Source: Nocardia pneumoniae NBRC 100136
GTDB taxonomy: Bacteria > Actinomycetota > Actinomycetes > Mycobacteriales > Mycobacteriaceae
Direction: 5' to 3'
Assembly: GCF_000308755.1 (NCBI RefSeq)
Contig: NZ_BAGF01000144.1
Coordinates: 1-33,241, forward strand
DNA: 33,241 nucleotides
Shown here: one piece after another, positions 1 to 7,906 of the stretch
Layout of the letters: the number at the start of each line of letters is the position of its first letter
How positions within the stretch are numbered: position 1 is the first letter of the stretch
The notes under the pieces: model-generated
Database searches by the model: none
Seen by the model: the letters and a program-made list of their open reading frames with translations, nothing else
What the model was told of the DNA's origin: nothing
Program-made: the position numbers and the translations under genes

Positions 1-863
1 CACCTCTACATTCCCCAGTCGTGGACCAGCGATCGGGACCGCTGCCGCGACGCTGGTATTCCCGATTCCGTCGAGTTCGCCACCAAGCCGCGGCAGATGA
101 TCGCCATGCTCGAGCGCGCTTTGGTCGCGAGGGTGCCGTTTGCGTGGTTCACTGCCGACGAAGCCTATGGTCAGGCCGGCTATCTGCGGGACTGGTGTGA
201 AGACCACGATGTGTTCTCTGTGATGGCCACCCGCTGCGACCATATGATGACCACTCGCGCGGACCGCACCGCCCGCGCCGACGACCTCGTAGCCGAGTTC
301 GGCGCGGCGTCCTGGCAGCGGTTGTCGGTCGGTGCCGGCGCGCACGGACCCCGTGAATACCACTGGGCACGCCGCCAGATCGACGGCAGGTGGGCGTCCG
401 GGCGGGGGCACTGGTTGCTGGCCCGGCGCAGCATCAGCGATCCCACCGAGATCGCCTACTACATCTGCTACGGCCCGGCCACCGCGCGGCTGGTCGATCT
501 GGCCTGGACCGCGGGGTCGCGCTGGCACGTGGAAGAATCGTTTCAACAGGCCAAGGGCGAGGCCGGGCTCGATCACTACCAGGTCCGCAAATGGCGCGCC
601 TGGTACGCTCACGTCACCCTGTCGATGCTCGCCCTGGCCTGGCTCGTGGCAACGAAAACAACTGCTGCAAAGGGGGATTCGCAGATCGCGAGGAAGGCAT
701 GATCGCTCTCACGCTACCGGAGATCCGCCGCCTGCTCATCGCGTTCGTGCTCACTCCACTGCATGGCGCCGACCACATCTGGGCGTGGTCCCGCTGGCGA
801 CGACGCCGACAACACCAAGCCCGCCTATCCCACTACCGGCGCCGCGGCCACCCACTCACCTGA
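1..863 (+). pseudogene. IS701-family transposase, 5' end outside window, split by a -1 frameshift
   Basis: The reading frame is open from base 1 with no start, so the gene begins upstream of the window. Frame 1 runs to a TGA at 700-702 and contains the DDE-transposase features ADEAYG and the motif WHVEESFQQAKGEAGLDHY, with the conserved Trp-Tyr-His segment that follows. The expected C-terminus of the family (LTLPEIRRLL ... WSRWRRRRQHQARLSHYRRR) continues in frame 3, about from 690 to 863. The two parts are therefore joined by a -1 shift. This is either an inactivating indel or programmed frameshifting at the heptamer A AAG GGG (669-675). IS701-type elements normally carry one uninterrupted transposase gene, so I call it a pseudogene, without certainty. 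A degenerate second copy of its 3' end lies at about 1510-1630. Confidence 0.8.
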
Positions 864-897
864 GTGGACCGAGGATCCGCGTCCTCAGTCACATCTG

Positions 898-1407
898 TTA
901 CGCAGGTGCGTCTCCGCTTATATCGAACGCGGGTACGTCGACGAGCAGCAGTCGGGCGTTCTCGGCCGAGTAGTCGTAGGGCTTGCCTCTGGGGATGAGG
1001 ATCACGTCATCGTTCTGCCCCACGAATTGCTGCCCGTCGACTTCGAAGTTCACCGGACCGCGCAAGACGAAATAGAGTCGGGTGTTGATGCTGTTGCTGA
1101 TCCGTCCATGCGGCCCGGCCACATCGACAGTGGAGGCACTGACTTCCAAGTTGTCGTCGCCTGTTGTGAGGGCGAGCCCGTGAATGGCGGCGGACCGAGT
1201 CCATGCCGGGGCGTCGGCCGACCGGAAGAAATAGGACTGCGGGGTGCTCTCTTCAACCGCTTTCGGCGCGTCCTGTCCGCACGCGGTCGCTACGAGCACT
1301 GTCAGCGCTGCACCAAGAGTTCCTATACGACACCACAACTCACGCCGATTGAGCCTCTTGTCAGGCGCGACGTAGGCACCGTTTCTCCGTCGAGACCAGC
1401 TGAACAT
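898..1407 (-). CDS. Cupin-domain lipoprotein (putative, secreted)
   Basis: The product is 169 aa from the ATG at 1407. I chose this start because sequence further upstream runs into the IS remnant. The N-terminus is rich in Arg, followed by a hydrophobic segment (GTLGAALTVLVATAC) that ends in a lipobox-like Ala-Thr-Ala-Cys, so the mature protein is probably a membrane-anchored lipoprotein. The C-terminal 90 residues have a small beta-barrel cupin pattern (LYFVLRGPVNFEVDG, then NDDVILIPRGKPYDY), but the His cluster typical of metal-binding cupins is missing from the first motif. The substrate is unknown. The gene stands alone between two transposase 3' ends, in the orientation opposite to them, which suggests it may have been mobilised or stranded by IS activity. 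Confidence 0.6.
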   Translation of the reverse strand: MFSWSRRRNGAYVAPDKRLNRRELWCRIGTLGAALTVLVATACGQDAPKAVEESTPQSYFFRSADAPAWTRSAAIHGLALTTGDDNLEVSASTVDVAGPHGRISNSINTRLYFVLRGPVNFEVDGQQFVGQNDDVILIPRGKPYDYSAENARLLLVDVPAFDISGDAPA

Positions 1408-1509
1408 GGGATGAGAGTAGTGCAACGTCGCAGCGTTGTCGCCTGTCCTGGTTGCGATATCAGCCCGGCCGCGATCAGCAGCCCAACCGTGCCGCCAGCC
1501 GTCCAGGTC

Positions 1510-1630
1510 CACTGGCTCACCCCACCACCCCGTCTGGCCACATCTGGGCTGTTCGAGACGGCGTCACCGCCAACAACATCACGCCCGCCTATCGCACTAC
1601 CGGCGCCGCGGCCACCCACTCACCTGAGTG
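1510..1630 (+). mobile_element. Degenerate second copy of the IS701 transposase 3' end
   Basis: The stretch from about 1541 (CATCTGGGC) to 1630 repeats 773-866 with substitutions and small gaps. The last 40 bases are nearly identical (CACTACCGGCGCCGCGGCC, then CACCCACTCACCTGAGTG) and encode the same C-terminal peptide LSHYRRRGHPLT. Similarity ends sharply after GAGTG in both copies (866 and 1630), which probably marks the outer boundary of the ancestral element's coding end. Only the end of the element is present, so this is a decayed remnant. Confidence 0.7.
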
Positions 1631-1701
1631 CAGTTGCAGTATTAGTGGTCGGCTCCGGAAGGGCAAGATGCCCGACGCCCGCTCGTACCCGGCTTGTGTT
1701 G

Positions 1702-2829
1702 TCAGCTTGGTTCCGGGATGCCGATCTCTTCGCTGAGTTGCGGGGTGAATACGACCATCACGTCGTCGAGGCCGAGCCAGAAGTTGTAGCCGGTTCCGGA
1801 GGGGCCGGACGTGCCTGCCGTGATCCATACGGCCTTGTCGTCGATGCCGAGACGAATGGCCGCCGGGTATCGGATTCCGTCGTCGGGATGGTTGTCCCAA
1901 CAGATGTCGGCTGTGACGATCGGTTTGTCGACCAGATCGACCCAATACTGACCGACGGTTGCCGGTACCGGCTTGATGCCGCCGAGGTCGAGTCGAAGGA
2001 CCTCGGACATCGGTTTGCGGAAAATCTCCATCCCGTATTCGGTGAAGGCATCGGTGGTTCTGGCCGAGTAGTGCCGACCGCTGTCGGTGATCAGCTCGAC
2101 GCCCATCCGCGGTTCGTCCCAGCCGGGGTACTCCCATTCATCGACGTAGATGTCCTCATCGTCGGTGGTCAGCAGGTAGTACACGACCTCGGTGATACGC
2201 TCACCGCGCAGTTCGGCAACGATCGCCGTCAGGGATTCCTCGGCGCATTGGATTGCCTCCCGTGACATGCGTTGCGGTGTCGGTGACGGCAGCCACTCGG
2301 CGCAGGTGACGACCTCGAAACCGCGATTGGGGAAAACGGTATCCATGAAGAAGTCGTGCATTGTCGGTTCGGCGTCGGCGCAGCCGTCGCGCAGAACGAT
2401 CACCCGGTAGTCGCGGTCTGCTGCGTCGTAGCACGTTGCAGCTACCATTGCGCTGGTGGCGACACCTGCGATCGCGAGCGTGTCGACACCGTTCGCACGG
2501 AGTATGAGGTCGAGGTCGGTGCCTGCGAATGCGCTGGCACGGCGCTTGGACACGATGAGATCCTTTGCGGCGACCGGCAATTCGATCTCCGTTCCGGGTG
2601 CCCCCTCATGAAAGGCGTCGCCCGCTTCGTGGAAGGTTCGGAACAACTCGCTGTGTCGCGGCAAGTCGATTCCGTTGGGGCGCAATGCAAATCGCACGAA
2701 CACTACAAGCGTGCCGACCTCGCGCGCTCGGGGGAGCAGTTCGTACAGTGGGTCCACCACCTGTGCGGCGAATGGATAGTTGGCCGTGATGCCCCGCTGG
2801 ACGTCCCCGATGATCAGTGCTGTGTTCAC
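1702..2829 (-). CDS. Isochorismatase-like hydrolase fused to an unrecognised C-terminal domain
   Basis: The product is 375 aa. Residues 1-190 have the isochorismatase/cysteine-hydrolase fold: the catalytic-type Asp9 in IIGDVQRG, Lys95 in IVSKRRASAF, and the AADRDYRVIVLRDGCAD segment. The position that carries the nucleophilic Cys in nicotinamidase-type members (TNVCVE) is Met128 here (TSAMVA). This resembles non-Cys members such as EntB-type isochorismatases, so an amidase activity should not be assumed. Residues about 195-375 form a second, acidic, aromatic-rich domain that starts near ESLTAIVAELRGERITEVVYY; I do not recognise it. Family members are usually about 180-220 aa, so the extension is unusual. 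The gene is isolated, with no partner on either side, and the link to the distant salicylate cluster is only thematic. Confidence 0.75.
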   Translation of the reverse strand: MNTALIIGDVQRGITANYPFAAQVVDPLYELLPRAREVGTLVVFVRFALRPNGIDLPRHSELFRTFHEAGDAFHEGAPGTEIELPVAAKDLIVSKRRASAFAGTDLDLILRANGVDTLAIAGVATSAMVAATCYDAADRDYRVIVLRDGCADAEPTMHDFFMDTVFPNRGFEVVTCAEWLPSPTPQRMSREAIQCAEESLTAIVAELRGERITEVVYYLLTTDDEDIYVDEWEYPGWDEPRMGVELITDSGRHYSARTTDAFTEYGMEIFRKPMSEVLRLDLGGIKPVPATVGQYWVDLVDKPIVTADICWDNHPDDGIRYPAAIRLGIDDKAVWITAGTSGPSGTGYNFWLGLDDVMVVFTPQLSEEIGIPEPS

Positions 2830-3008
2830 GATTGACCTATCTTGCCCGACTTCACCGCTGGAAGTTGAAGGAGATGGCTTATCTTGAGTTCAGCCTGAAC
2901 CGTAAGCGACGGTGCAATGTCCGTGTCGTGTTCGCTGACGGTTCCCCTGGTCGGGCCATCCTCGCTGCGCAAGTCCTTCGCCGCACCGCTGAAGGCCGCG
3001 TGAAGTCC

Positions 3009-3442
3009 ATGCCGCACCCGACCTCCGGCGCGCTCGCCCCTGGCGTGCACGCCTTCGACTCCGACGGCGTCACCCAGCGATACCACGTGTACGGCAGCGG
3101 ACCGGTATGCCCGGCGCATCCCGGTGGGCCGGGCGTCCATCACATCTCGGGGCTGGATGCGGTCGGGTGGCCCGACCTCGTCGACGACCGCGCCGATCTG
3201 CCGAAGGTGACCGTCCCGGCACTGGTCGTCGTGGGTCTCTTCGATGTCATCTGCGGACCCGCTGGGCGCGGGAGCTGCGCGACCTCATCCTCGATTCGCG
3301 CTTGGCGATCCTGGAACACAGTGGCCACCTGTGGCATCTGGAAGAACCCGGGCGTTTCGCCGACGCGGTCCGGAACTTCACCCTCCCACCACACTCCATG
3401 CCGTCGCCGAGCGACGGCGATTCCGGAAGGTCCATGCCATGA
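3009..3442 (+). pseudogene. Alpha/beta hydrolase (proline-iminopeptidase-like), internally deleted and frameshifted
   Basis: The ATG at 3009 opens a frame with a typical hydrolase N-terminus (GVTQRYHVYGSGPVCPAHPGGPG, an oxyanion HPGGPG motif). It jumps directly to the C-terminal half (LPKVTVPALVVVGLFD) without the nucleophile elbow GxSxG, so a middle segment of roughly 100 or more residues has been lost. The end of the protein, including the expected catalytic His (LAILEHSGHLWHLEEP), is in another frame and reaches the stop at 3440-3442. Two lesions, a deletion and a frameshift near 3240, make a functional product implausible. Confidence 0.7.
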
Positions 3443-3570
3443 CTCTGCGAAAGCCCGAACTGCCCCATGTCGCAGTACTTTTCGTCTGCGGCCCGATAGC
3501 GATGCTGATCTGGTCGGAGACCGCCGTGCTGGGCGGTCGCGGACCGTCGGCGCGGGAACTCATGTCATGA
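3439..3570 (+). CDS. Hypothetical 43-aa peptide with one hydrophobic segment
   Basis: A short frame from the ATG at 3439 encodes 43 residues with a hydrophobic stretch (VAVLFVCGPIAMLIW) that could cross the membrane once. It overlaps the end of the preceding hydrolase pseudogene by four bases, and its TGA overlaps the ATG of the following membrane-protein gene (ATGA), an arrangement that usually reflects translational coupling. Nothing else supports it, and the surroundings are decaying, so it may be a relic of a longer gene. Confidence 0.3.
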   Translation: MTLRKPELPHVAVLFVCGPIAMLIWSETAVLGGRGPSARELMS

Positions 3571-4160
3571 ACACGACTGAGGCACCGCCTGTTTCGATGG
3601 GCGGCCGGGCATCGCTGATCCGCCTGTATCTGAGCCGTGGCGTGCTGGCGATCGCGTGGGCCGTCGTATTCGCCGCGGCCCACGACACCCTGAATGCCGT
3701 AGCCGTCGCGCTGCCGGTCGCCTATCCGCTGATCGATGCCGTCTCGTCGCTGATCGGCTATCTCGCGGTTCCGGAAGGTTCCGAACGTCGTGTGACGGCG
3801 TTCAACGGCGTCCTGAGCGCGCTCAGCGCCATCGCCTTCGGCATCGCCGGAACCATCGGCACCCCAGCGACACTCAGCGCATTCGGCGCCTGGGCGGTGC
3901 TGTCGGGCGCGGCCCAACTGGCCGTCGGGCTACGCCGGCGCGGTCCCGTACTGGGCAAGCAATAGCCCACGTTGATCTCCGGCGGCCTGTCCTTCCTGGT
4001 CGGCGCACCCTACATCGCCCAGGCCACCGGCGATTCCCCATCCCTGGACGTCCTGTCCGTGTACGCCACCGGCGGCGGCATCTTCTTCATCGCACAGGCC
4101 GCGCTGCTGGCGTGGCAGGCGCGCAGTGCATCCATTACATCCCCCGGAGGACTCTCATGA
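3567..4160 (+). pseudogene. Polytopic membrane protein (DUF308/HdeD-like, tentative) interrupted by a nonsense codon
   Basis: From the ATG at 3567 the frame encodes several hydrophobic helices (GVLAIAWAVVFAAAH, ALPVAYPLIDAVSSLIGYL, AIAFGIAGTIGTPA, AFGAWAVLSGAAQLAVGL). A TAG stop follows at 3963-3965 after LGKQ. The same frame continues without another stop to 4160 with two more helices (ISGGLSFLVGAPYIAQA and GGGIFFIAQAALLAW). The simplest reading is a single Trp or Gln codon changed to TAG in an otherwise intact gene of about 197 codons. Restart at the TTG at 3972 could allow a split protein. The family assignment rests on hydrophobicity and length only. Confidence 0.6.
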
Positions 4161-4793
4161 CCACATTCCCCCGCCCGCCGCCGCGCAGGACCGCAGATTC
4201 GTGCTGGGCCGGCGTCTACGGATGACCGTCCTCACCACGGCGGAGGAGACCGACGGCCGCCACGATCTCGCCGATATCACCCTGCTTCCTGGTTCGGATA
4301 CCGCGTTGCACAAGCACACTCGCTACGAGGAGCGGATCTCGGTGATCGACGGCTCGCTGTCCGTGTGGGCCGGCGACGACACCTACACGCTGGGTCCCGG
4401 CGATTTCTACACCATCACCATGAACACCCCGCACACGCTCGAAGCCGGTCCTGCGGGAGCCCGGGTCCTCACCATGAGTTCTCCGGCGCTTTTCGTCGAT
4501 CTCATCCGGCGTGCCGGCACGCCCGAAGCGAATGCGACGCCTGGCATGTTCGGCCCCGAACTGCCCGTCTCGGCCGACGGCCCACCGCACCTACTGACCC
4601 TGCGCACCCTCGAGGACGCAGGCTTCTCGCTATCCGACGCCAGTCGCGTCTTCCCGATCCTGCTGCACTACACCGTCGGTTTCGTCATGGTGCCGACACC
4701 TTCACCGCCGATCCGGCCACGGAGTTCGACCATGGCCTGCGCGTCATCCTCGGCGGAATCCCGGCCACCCGAGGCCATCCCGCGGCCGGTTGA
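4157..4793 (+). pseudogene. Chimeric remnant: cupin gene fused to the 3' end of a tetR gene, frameshifted
   Basis: The ATG at 4157 starts MTTFP, but that frame stops at 4225. The conserved cupin sequence resumes in another frame (DRRFVLGRRLRMTVLTTAEETDG, then GSDTALHKHTRYEERISVI with the His-x-His and Glu metal-type ligands, then GPGDFYTITMNTPHTLEAG). A 5' frameshift around 4172-4190 is therefore likely. After about 4575 the sequence stops looking like a cupin and matches the C-terminal ligand-binding domain of TetR regulators (LRTLEDAGFSLSDA, LLHYTVGF). A further frameshift leads to DPATEFDHGLRVILGGI and a stop at 4793. The best explanation is a deletion that joined two neighbouring genes, followed by decay. 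Confidence 0.6.
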
Positions 4794-4979
4794 CGGGGCT
4801 TGTCGGTGACCCTCGCTGCTCCGACTCGATGGTTCGATGCTCCAGCCGCTGCCTGACGTGCTGGCATTTCGACCAGCTCCGGCAGTGCGGAACCTGCCCC
4901 GAGCCAGTCGGGAATGAAGCAGTGGCGGTTGCATGTTGGTCACCGCTGACCGACCCTCCATGTGGGAAGTAGGCAGTTC

Positions 4980-6011
4980 ATGACGTCCTCGCCGACCACT
5001 ATGCGCGCCGTCCGGCTCTCCGCCCCTGGCCCCATCGAGAACTTGCGGCTGACCACTCTGCCTCTTCCACCCGAGAGGGACGGTTGGGTGCGCATCCGCG
5101 TCGAGGCGTTCGGCCTCAGCCGCTCGGAGTTGAAGCTTCGGCTGGGTGTGAGCGTGGGCGTCACTTTTCCCCGGGTGCCGGGTATCGAGGCGGCTGGCAC
5201 CGTCGACGCGGCTCCGGCTGACAGTGGACTGGCTGTGGGGCAGAAGGTTGTCGCCATGATGGGGGATATGGGCCGCACTTTCGACGGCGGCTATGCCGAA
5301 TACGTCTCAGTGCCGCTGTCCCAGGTCATCCCCATCGACACCGACCTTCCTTGGGAGGTGCTGGGCGCCCTGCCGGAGATGGTGCAGACCGCCTACGGCT
5401 CGCTCACCATCGGCCTGGACCTGAGGCCCGGTCAGTCCGTGCTGATCCGCGGCGGCACCTCCTCGGTGGGCCTGGCCGCCGACCTGGCCACATGGCGCGG
5501 TGCCACGGTGCTGTCCACCACCCGGCAGGCTGCCCGTCTCGCTTCGCTGAAGGAGCACGGTATCGACCATCCGCTGCTCGACACCGGCGAGGTCGCGCCC
5601 GCCGTCCGCGAGCTGTACCCGGACGGCGTCGACGCCGCCCTTGATCTCGTCGGCACGGCGACCCTGCCCGACACATTGCGCGCGGCGCGCGTGCACGGCA
5701 CGGCCTGCTTCAGCGGCAGCCTGTCCAACCAGTGGACGGTGCGGGACTTCTCTCCCAACGAGTACCTGCCCAGGGGTGTGCGTCTGGCGGGCTACTTCGG
5801 CGATGCCGCCGACCTGCCTCGGGAAGTCTTCCAGGAGATCCTCGATGCGGTCGCGGACGGCGAGCTGGCTTTCCCCGTAGACCGCGTCTACGACGGCTTG
5901 GAGCAGGTGCCGCAGGCCCACGACGACATGGAGCACGACCGCGCCACCGGCAAACTCGTCGTCCGCGTCCGGCATCAGGCCGTGTTCAGAGGTTCCGTAG
6001 CCAGACGTTGA
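4980..6011 (+). CDS. Zinc-independent MDR-superfamily oxidoreductase (quinone reductase-like)
   Basis: The product is 343 aa from the ATG at 4980; AGG about 8 bases upstream may serve as ribosome binding site, and an alternative ATG lies at 5001. The N-terminal GroES-like half (MRAVRLSAPGPIENLRL, FPRVPGIEAAGTVDA, VGQKVVAMMGDMG) lacks the Cys/His ligands of zinc alcohol dehydrogenases. The second half has the Rossmann dinucleotide-binding motif GGTSSVGLAADLA and ends near GKLVVRVR. It therefore probably reduces an enone or quinone with NADPH; the substrate is unknown. The last ~13 residues (after GKLVVRVR) are not family-like, because the frame reads into an antisense IS5-type fossil (5986-6142), so the native stop has probably been replaced. 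Confidence 0.85.
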   Translation: MTSSPTTMRAVRLSAPGPIENLRLTTLPLPPERDGWVRIRVEAFGLSRSELKLRLGVSVGVTFPRVPGIEAAGTVDAAPADSGLAVGQKVVAMMGDMGRTFDGGYAEYVSVPLSQVIPIDTDLPWEVLGALPEMVQTAYGSLTIGLDLRPGQSVLIRGGTSSVGLAADLATWRGATVLSTTRQAARLASLKEHGIDHPLLDTGEVAPAVRELYPDGVDAALDLVGTATLPDTLRAARVHGTACFSGSLSNQWTVRDFSPNEYLPRGVRLAGYFGDAADLPREVFQEILDAVADGELAFPVDRVYDGLEQVPQAHDDMEHDRATGKLVVRVRHQAVFRGSVARR

Positions 6012-6142
6012 TGGCAGCGATCTGTGCGGTCGCGTCCACCGGTCGAGCCCTTCCTGCGGCGGTGGTCGGCCTGATCGGCCCTGACCGAATGGTGGCCGGG
6101 ATACCCCGCCGCCGTAGGTAATGTTCACAGAGGTCGACCGCC
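5986..6142 (-). mobile_element. IS5-like transposase fossil (C-terminal fragment)
   Basis: Read on the minus strand, 6142 to 5986 is open and encodes CEHYLRRRGIPATIR near its start and TAQIAAINVWLRNL before a TGA at 5988-5986. Both pieces resemble conserved segments of IS5-type DDE transposases (the YLRRRGI block and the terminal AAINxWL block). In an intact protein they lie far apart, so the sequence between them, including the catalytic Glu region, has been deleted. It overlaps the 3' end of the MDR gene on the opposite strand. Confidence 0.5.
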
Positions 6143-6173
6143 ACCCGGTGTCAACCAAGGGCGCGGCATCAAT

Positions 6174-6430
6174 GTGAGTGTCCATGTGTTGAATGCGGTG
6201 ACTCGGACGTTGTCGTTGGACGCGGCGGAGAAGGTGCATTTGTATCGGTTGGCGAATGCGCCGATGGTGCCGGTGTTTCGGATCATCTGGAGCCGTTGCT
6301 GGGTGTGGTATCGAGTGCGCGATAGGACATGCTGGCGCATAACAAGTCGTATGAGGCGTTGTGTCCGGGTTTTTGCTGGGGGAGCGGAATGTGGCGCGGC
6401 GGATAACTTCCACGGCGCGCAACCAGTAGC
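6174..6430 (+). pseudogene. MmyB-like XRE-family transcriptional regulator, fragment with frameshifts and a stop
   Basis: The piece TRTLSLDAAEKVHLYRLANAP matches the region that links the helix-turn-helix to the ligand-binding domain in MmyB-type regulators (LxLDxAExxHLYRLA). Downstream, in a second frame starting at 6284, HLEPLLGVVSSAR is followed by TAG at 6323-6325 and then DMLAHNKSYEALCPG, the usual 'YDVLAHN' block with the Tyr codon mutated to a stop. A third frame gives LGERNVARRITSTARN. The HTH domain itself is absent. At least two frameshifts and one nonsense codon show that it is dead. Confidence 0.65.
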
Positions 6431-6483
6431 GCCGGTCACAAGTGCGCGTGGTGGGCTCCGTCTGCAGAGTTCCGCCTGCCGGG

Positions 6484-7437
6484 TCATCCGACAGCACGCA
6501 GGATCGCGGATGCGAGGAGCTCCACGAGTTCGCGGGCCTCGTCGAGAACCCCGGAGAACAGGTGGAAGGGATGGAACATGCCGTCGAAACGACGCAGAGT
6601 GACCGGGACGCCTGCGGCGGCGAGCCGCTGTGCGTATGCCTCGCCTTCGTCGCGCAGCACGTCACACTCGGCGGTGATGATGGTGGCAGGGGGCAGGTTC
6701 GACAGGTCGGGTTCGCGGTAGGGCGCGACCAGCGTGTTGTCGCGCTCCGGCCATCCCGGGCCGAGGTACTGGTCGAAGTACCAGATCATGTCCGCCGCTG
6801 TCATCGAGTACCCCTCGGCGTACTGGGCGTAACTGGGCCATTCAGAGGGATGCGAGTCCACCACAGGCAGTACCAGCAACTGGTGGGCGATCGTAATGCT
6901 GGATCCCCGGAGCCGAAGACAGCTGGCGGTGGCCAGGTTTCCGCCCGCGCTGTCGCCACCGACTGCGACTCGGTCCGGATCGATGCCATATTCGGCCGCG
7001 GCCGGAGAGCATGCCCACTCGATGGCTGTGCACATATCATCCAGTGGGAGAGGGAATCGGTGTTCCGGAGCCCGGCGATAATCCACCGATGCGACAGCGC
7101 ACTTCGCGTGCGCCACAATCGTATGGCAGATCCAGTCGTGGGTGTTCACATCACCGATCGTCCAGCCACCCCCGTGCGCGTATACCAAGCATGGCAGCTG
7201 ATTCCGGGTGGATGGCCGATAGAGGCGCACGCTGACCGCGGCGCGCTCGGGGCTCGGCGGGACGTCGTTGCCGATCACCAAATTCCGGACGTGAATATCG
7301 GCAGCCCGTTCGGTTGCGCCGACATTCGACACCAGGACCTGCATCCCGGCACGGTTCTCCTCGACCGAGAGTTCGCGTCGCGGCGGACGTGGCGGCAACG
7401 CGGACAGTACTTCTTGCGCGTTCTTGGTCAAACCCAC
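6484..7437 (-). CDS. Alpha/beta hydrolase of the hormone-sensitive-lipase (GDSAG) family
   Basis: The product is 317 aa from the GTG at 7437, preferred over the ATG at 7512 because an AGGGGG ribosome binding site sits five bases upstream and the length then fits the family. It has the oxyanion-hole motif HGGGW, the nucleophile motif GDSAGG, the acid in TAECDVLRDEGEAYA and a C-terminal His in FDGMFHPF (usually GxxHGF). It is predicted to be a cytoplasmic esterase acting on short acyl esters; the substrate is not deducible. It is the last gene of a minus-strand run behind the MFS exporter and the ArsR regulator, separated from arsR by about 95 bases, so co-transcription is likely but not certain. 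Confidence 0.85.
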   Translation of the reverse strand: MGLTKNAQEVLSALPPRPPRRELSVEENRAGMQVLVSNVGATERAADIHVRNLVIGNDVPPSPERAAVSVRLYRPSTRNQLPCLVYAHGGGWTIGDVNTHDWICHTIVAHAKCAVASVDYRRAPEHRFPLPLDDMCTAIEWACSPAAAEYGIDPDRVAVGGDSAGGNLATASCLRLRGSSITIAHQLLVLPVVDSHPSEWPSYAQYAEGYSMTAADMIWYFDQYLGPGWPERDNTLVAPYREPDLSNLPPATIITAECDVLRDEGEAYAQRLAAAGVPVTLRRFDGMFHPFHLFSGVLDEARELVELLASAILRAVG

Positions 7438-7531
7438 GGAAGCCCCCTGATCGGTGCGCGGGTTGTTCCCCGGCCGGTTCTCATTGGACCACGCGACGAT
7501 GCGGCTTGCCACTGGCCCAGGTCATCCAGCT

Positions 7532-7903
7532 TCAGACGTGCGGAGGCTCGCCGGTGACGATGTGGTCGGCGAGATTGAGTCCCTCCCGCACCAGACGCGC
7601 GAGGTGGCCGTCGCGGATGCGGTAGATGATGTGGCGACCCTCGCGGCGGGTATCGACCAAGCCGGTGAACCGCAGTTTGGCCAAATGCTGACTGACCGCG
7701 GTACGCGAGGCGTTGCAGGCTTCCACCAATGCGGTGACATCGGCTTCCCCCTCGGCGAGCACCCAGAGGATGTGCAGCCGAGTGGGGTCGGACAGCATCC
7801 GGAATGCGGCCGTCGCGGCATCCAGGCGTGCCTGGTCGGGATGGACCGGATGAACGAGACTGGGAGCGGCTGATGCGGCGAGCGGCTCACCCTTACCCGC
7901 CAT
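7532..7903 (-). CDS. ArsR/SmtB-family winged-helix regulator
   Basis: The product is 123 aa. A winged helix runs through residues about 30-95: FRMLSDPTRLHILWVLAEGE, the recognition-helix region CNASRTAVSQHLAKL, and the wing DTRREGRHIIYRI. The ELCV metal box of the classical alpha3 sites is replaced by ADVTALVEAC, with one Cys in that helix, so metal sensing of the NmtR/CmtR kind is possible but not shown. The ATG (7903) is three bases after the stop of the MFS gene, so the two are co-transcribed, and this protein probably represses its own exporter operon. Confidence 0.85.
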   Translation of the reverse strand: MAGKGEPLAASAAPSLVHPVHPDQARLDAATAAFRMLSDPTRLHILWVLAEGEADVTALVEACNASRTAVSQHLAKLRFTGLVDTRREGRHIIYRIRDGHLARLVREGLNLADHIVTGEPPHV

Positions 7904-7906
7904 CGC

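Noticed and set aside
853..866. Inverted repeat CACTCA-CC-TGAGTG as a terminator
   Set aside because: The two-base loop is too tight for a stable hairpin; the sequence is simply the shared IS end.
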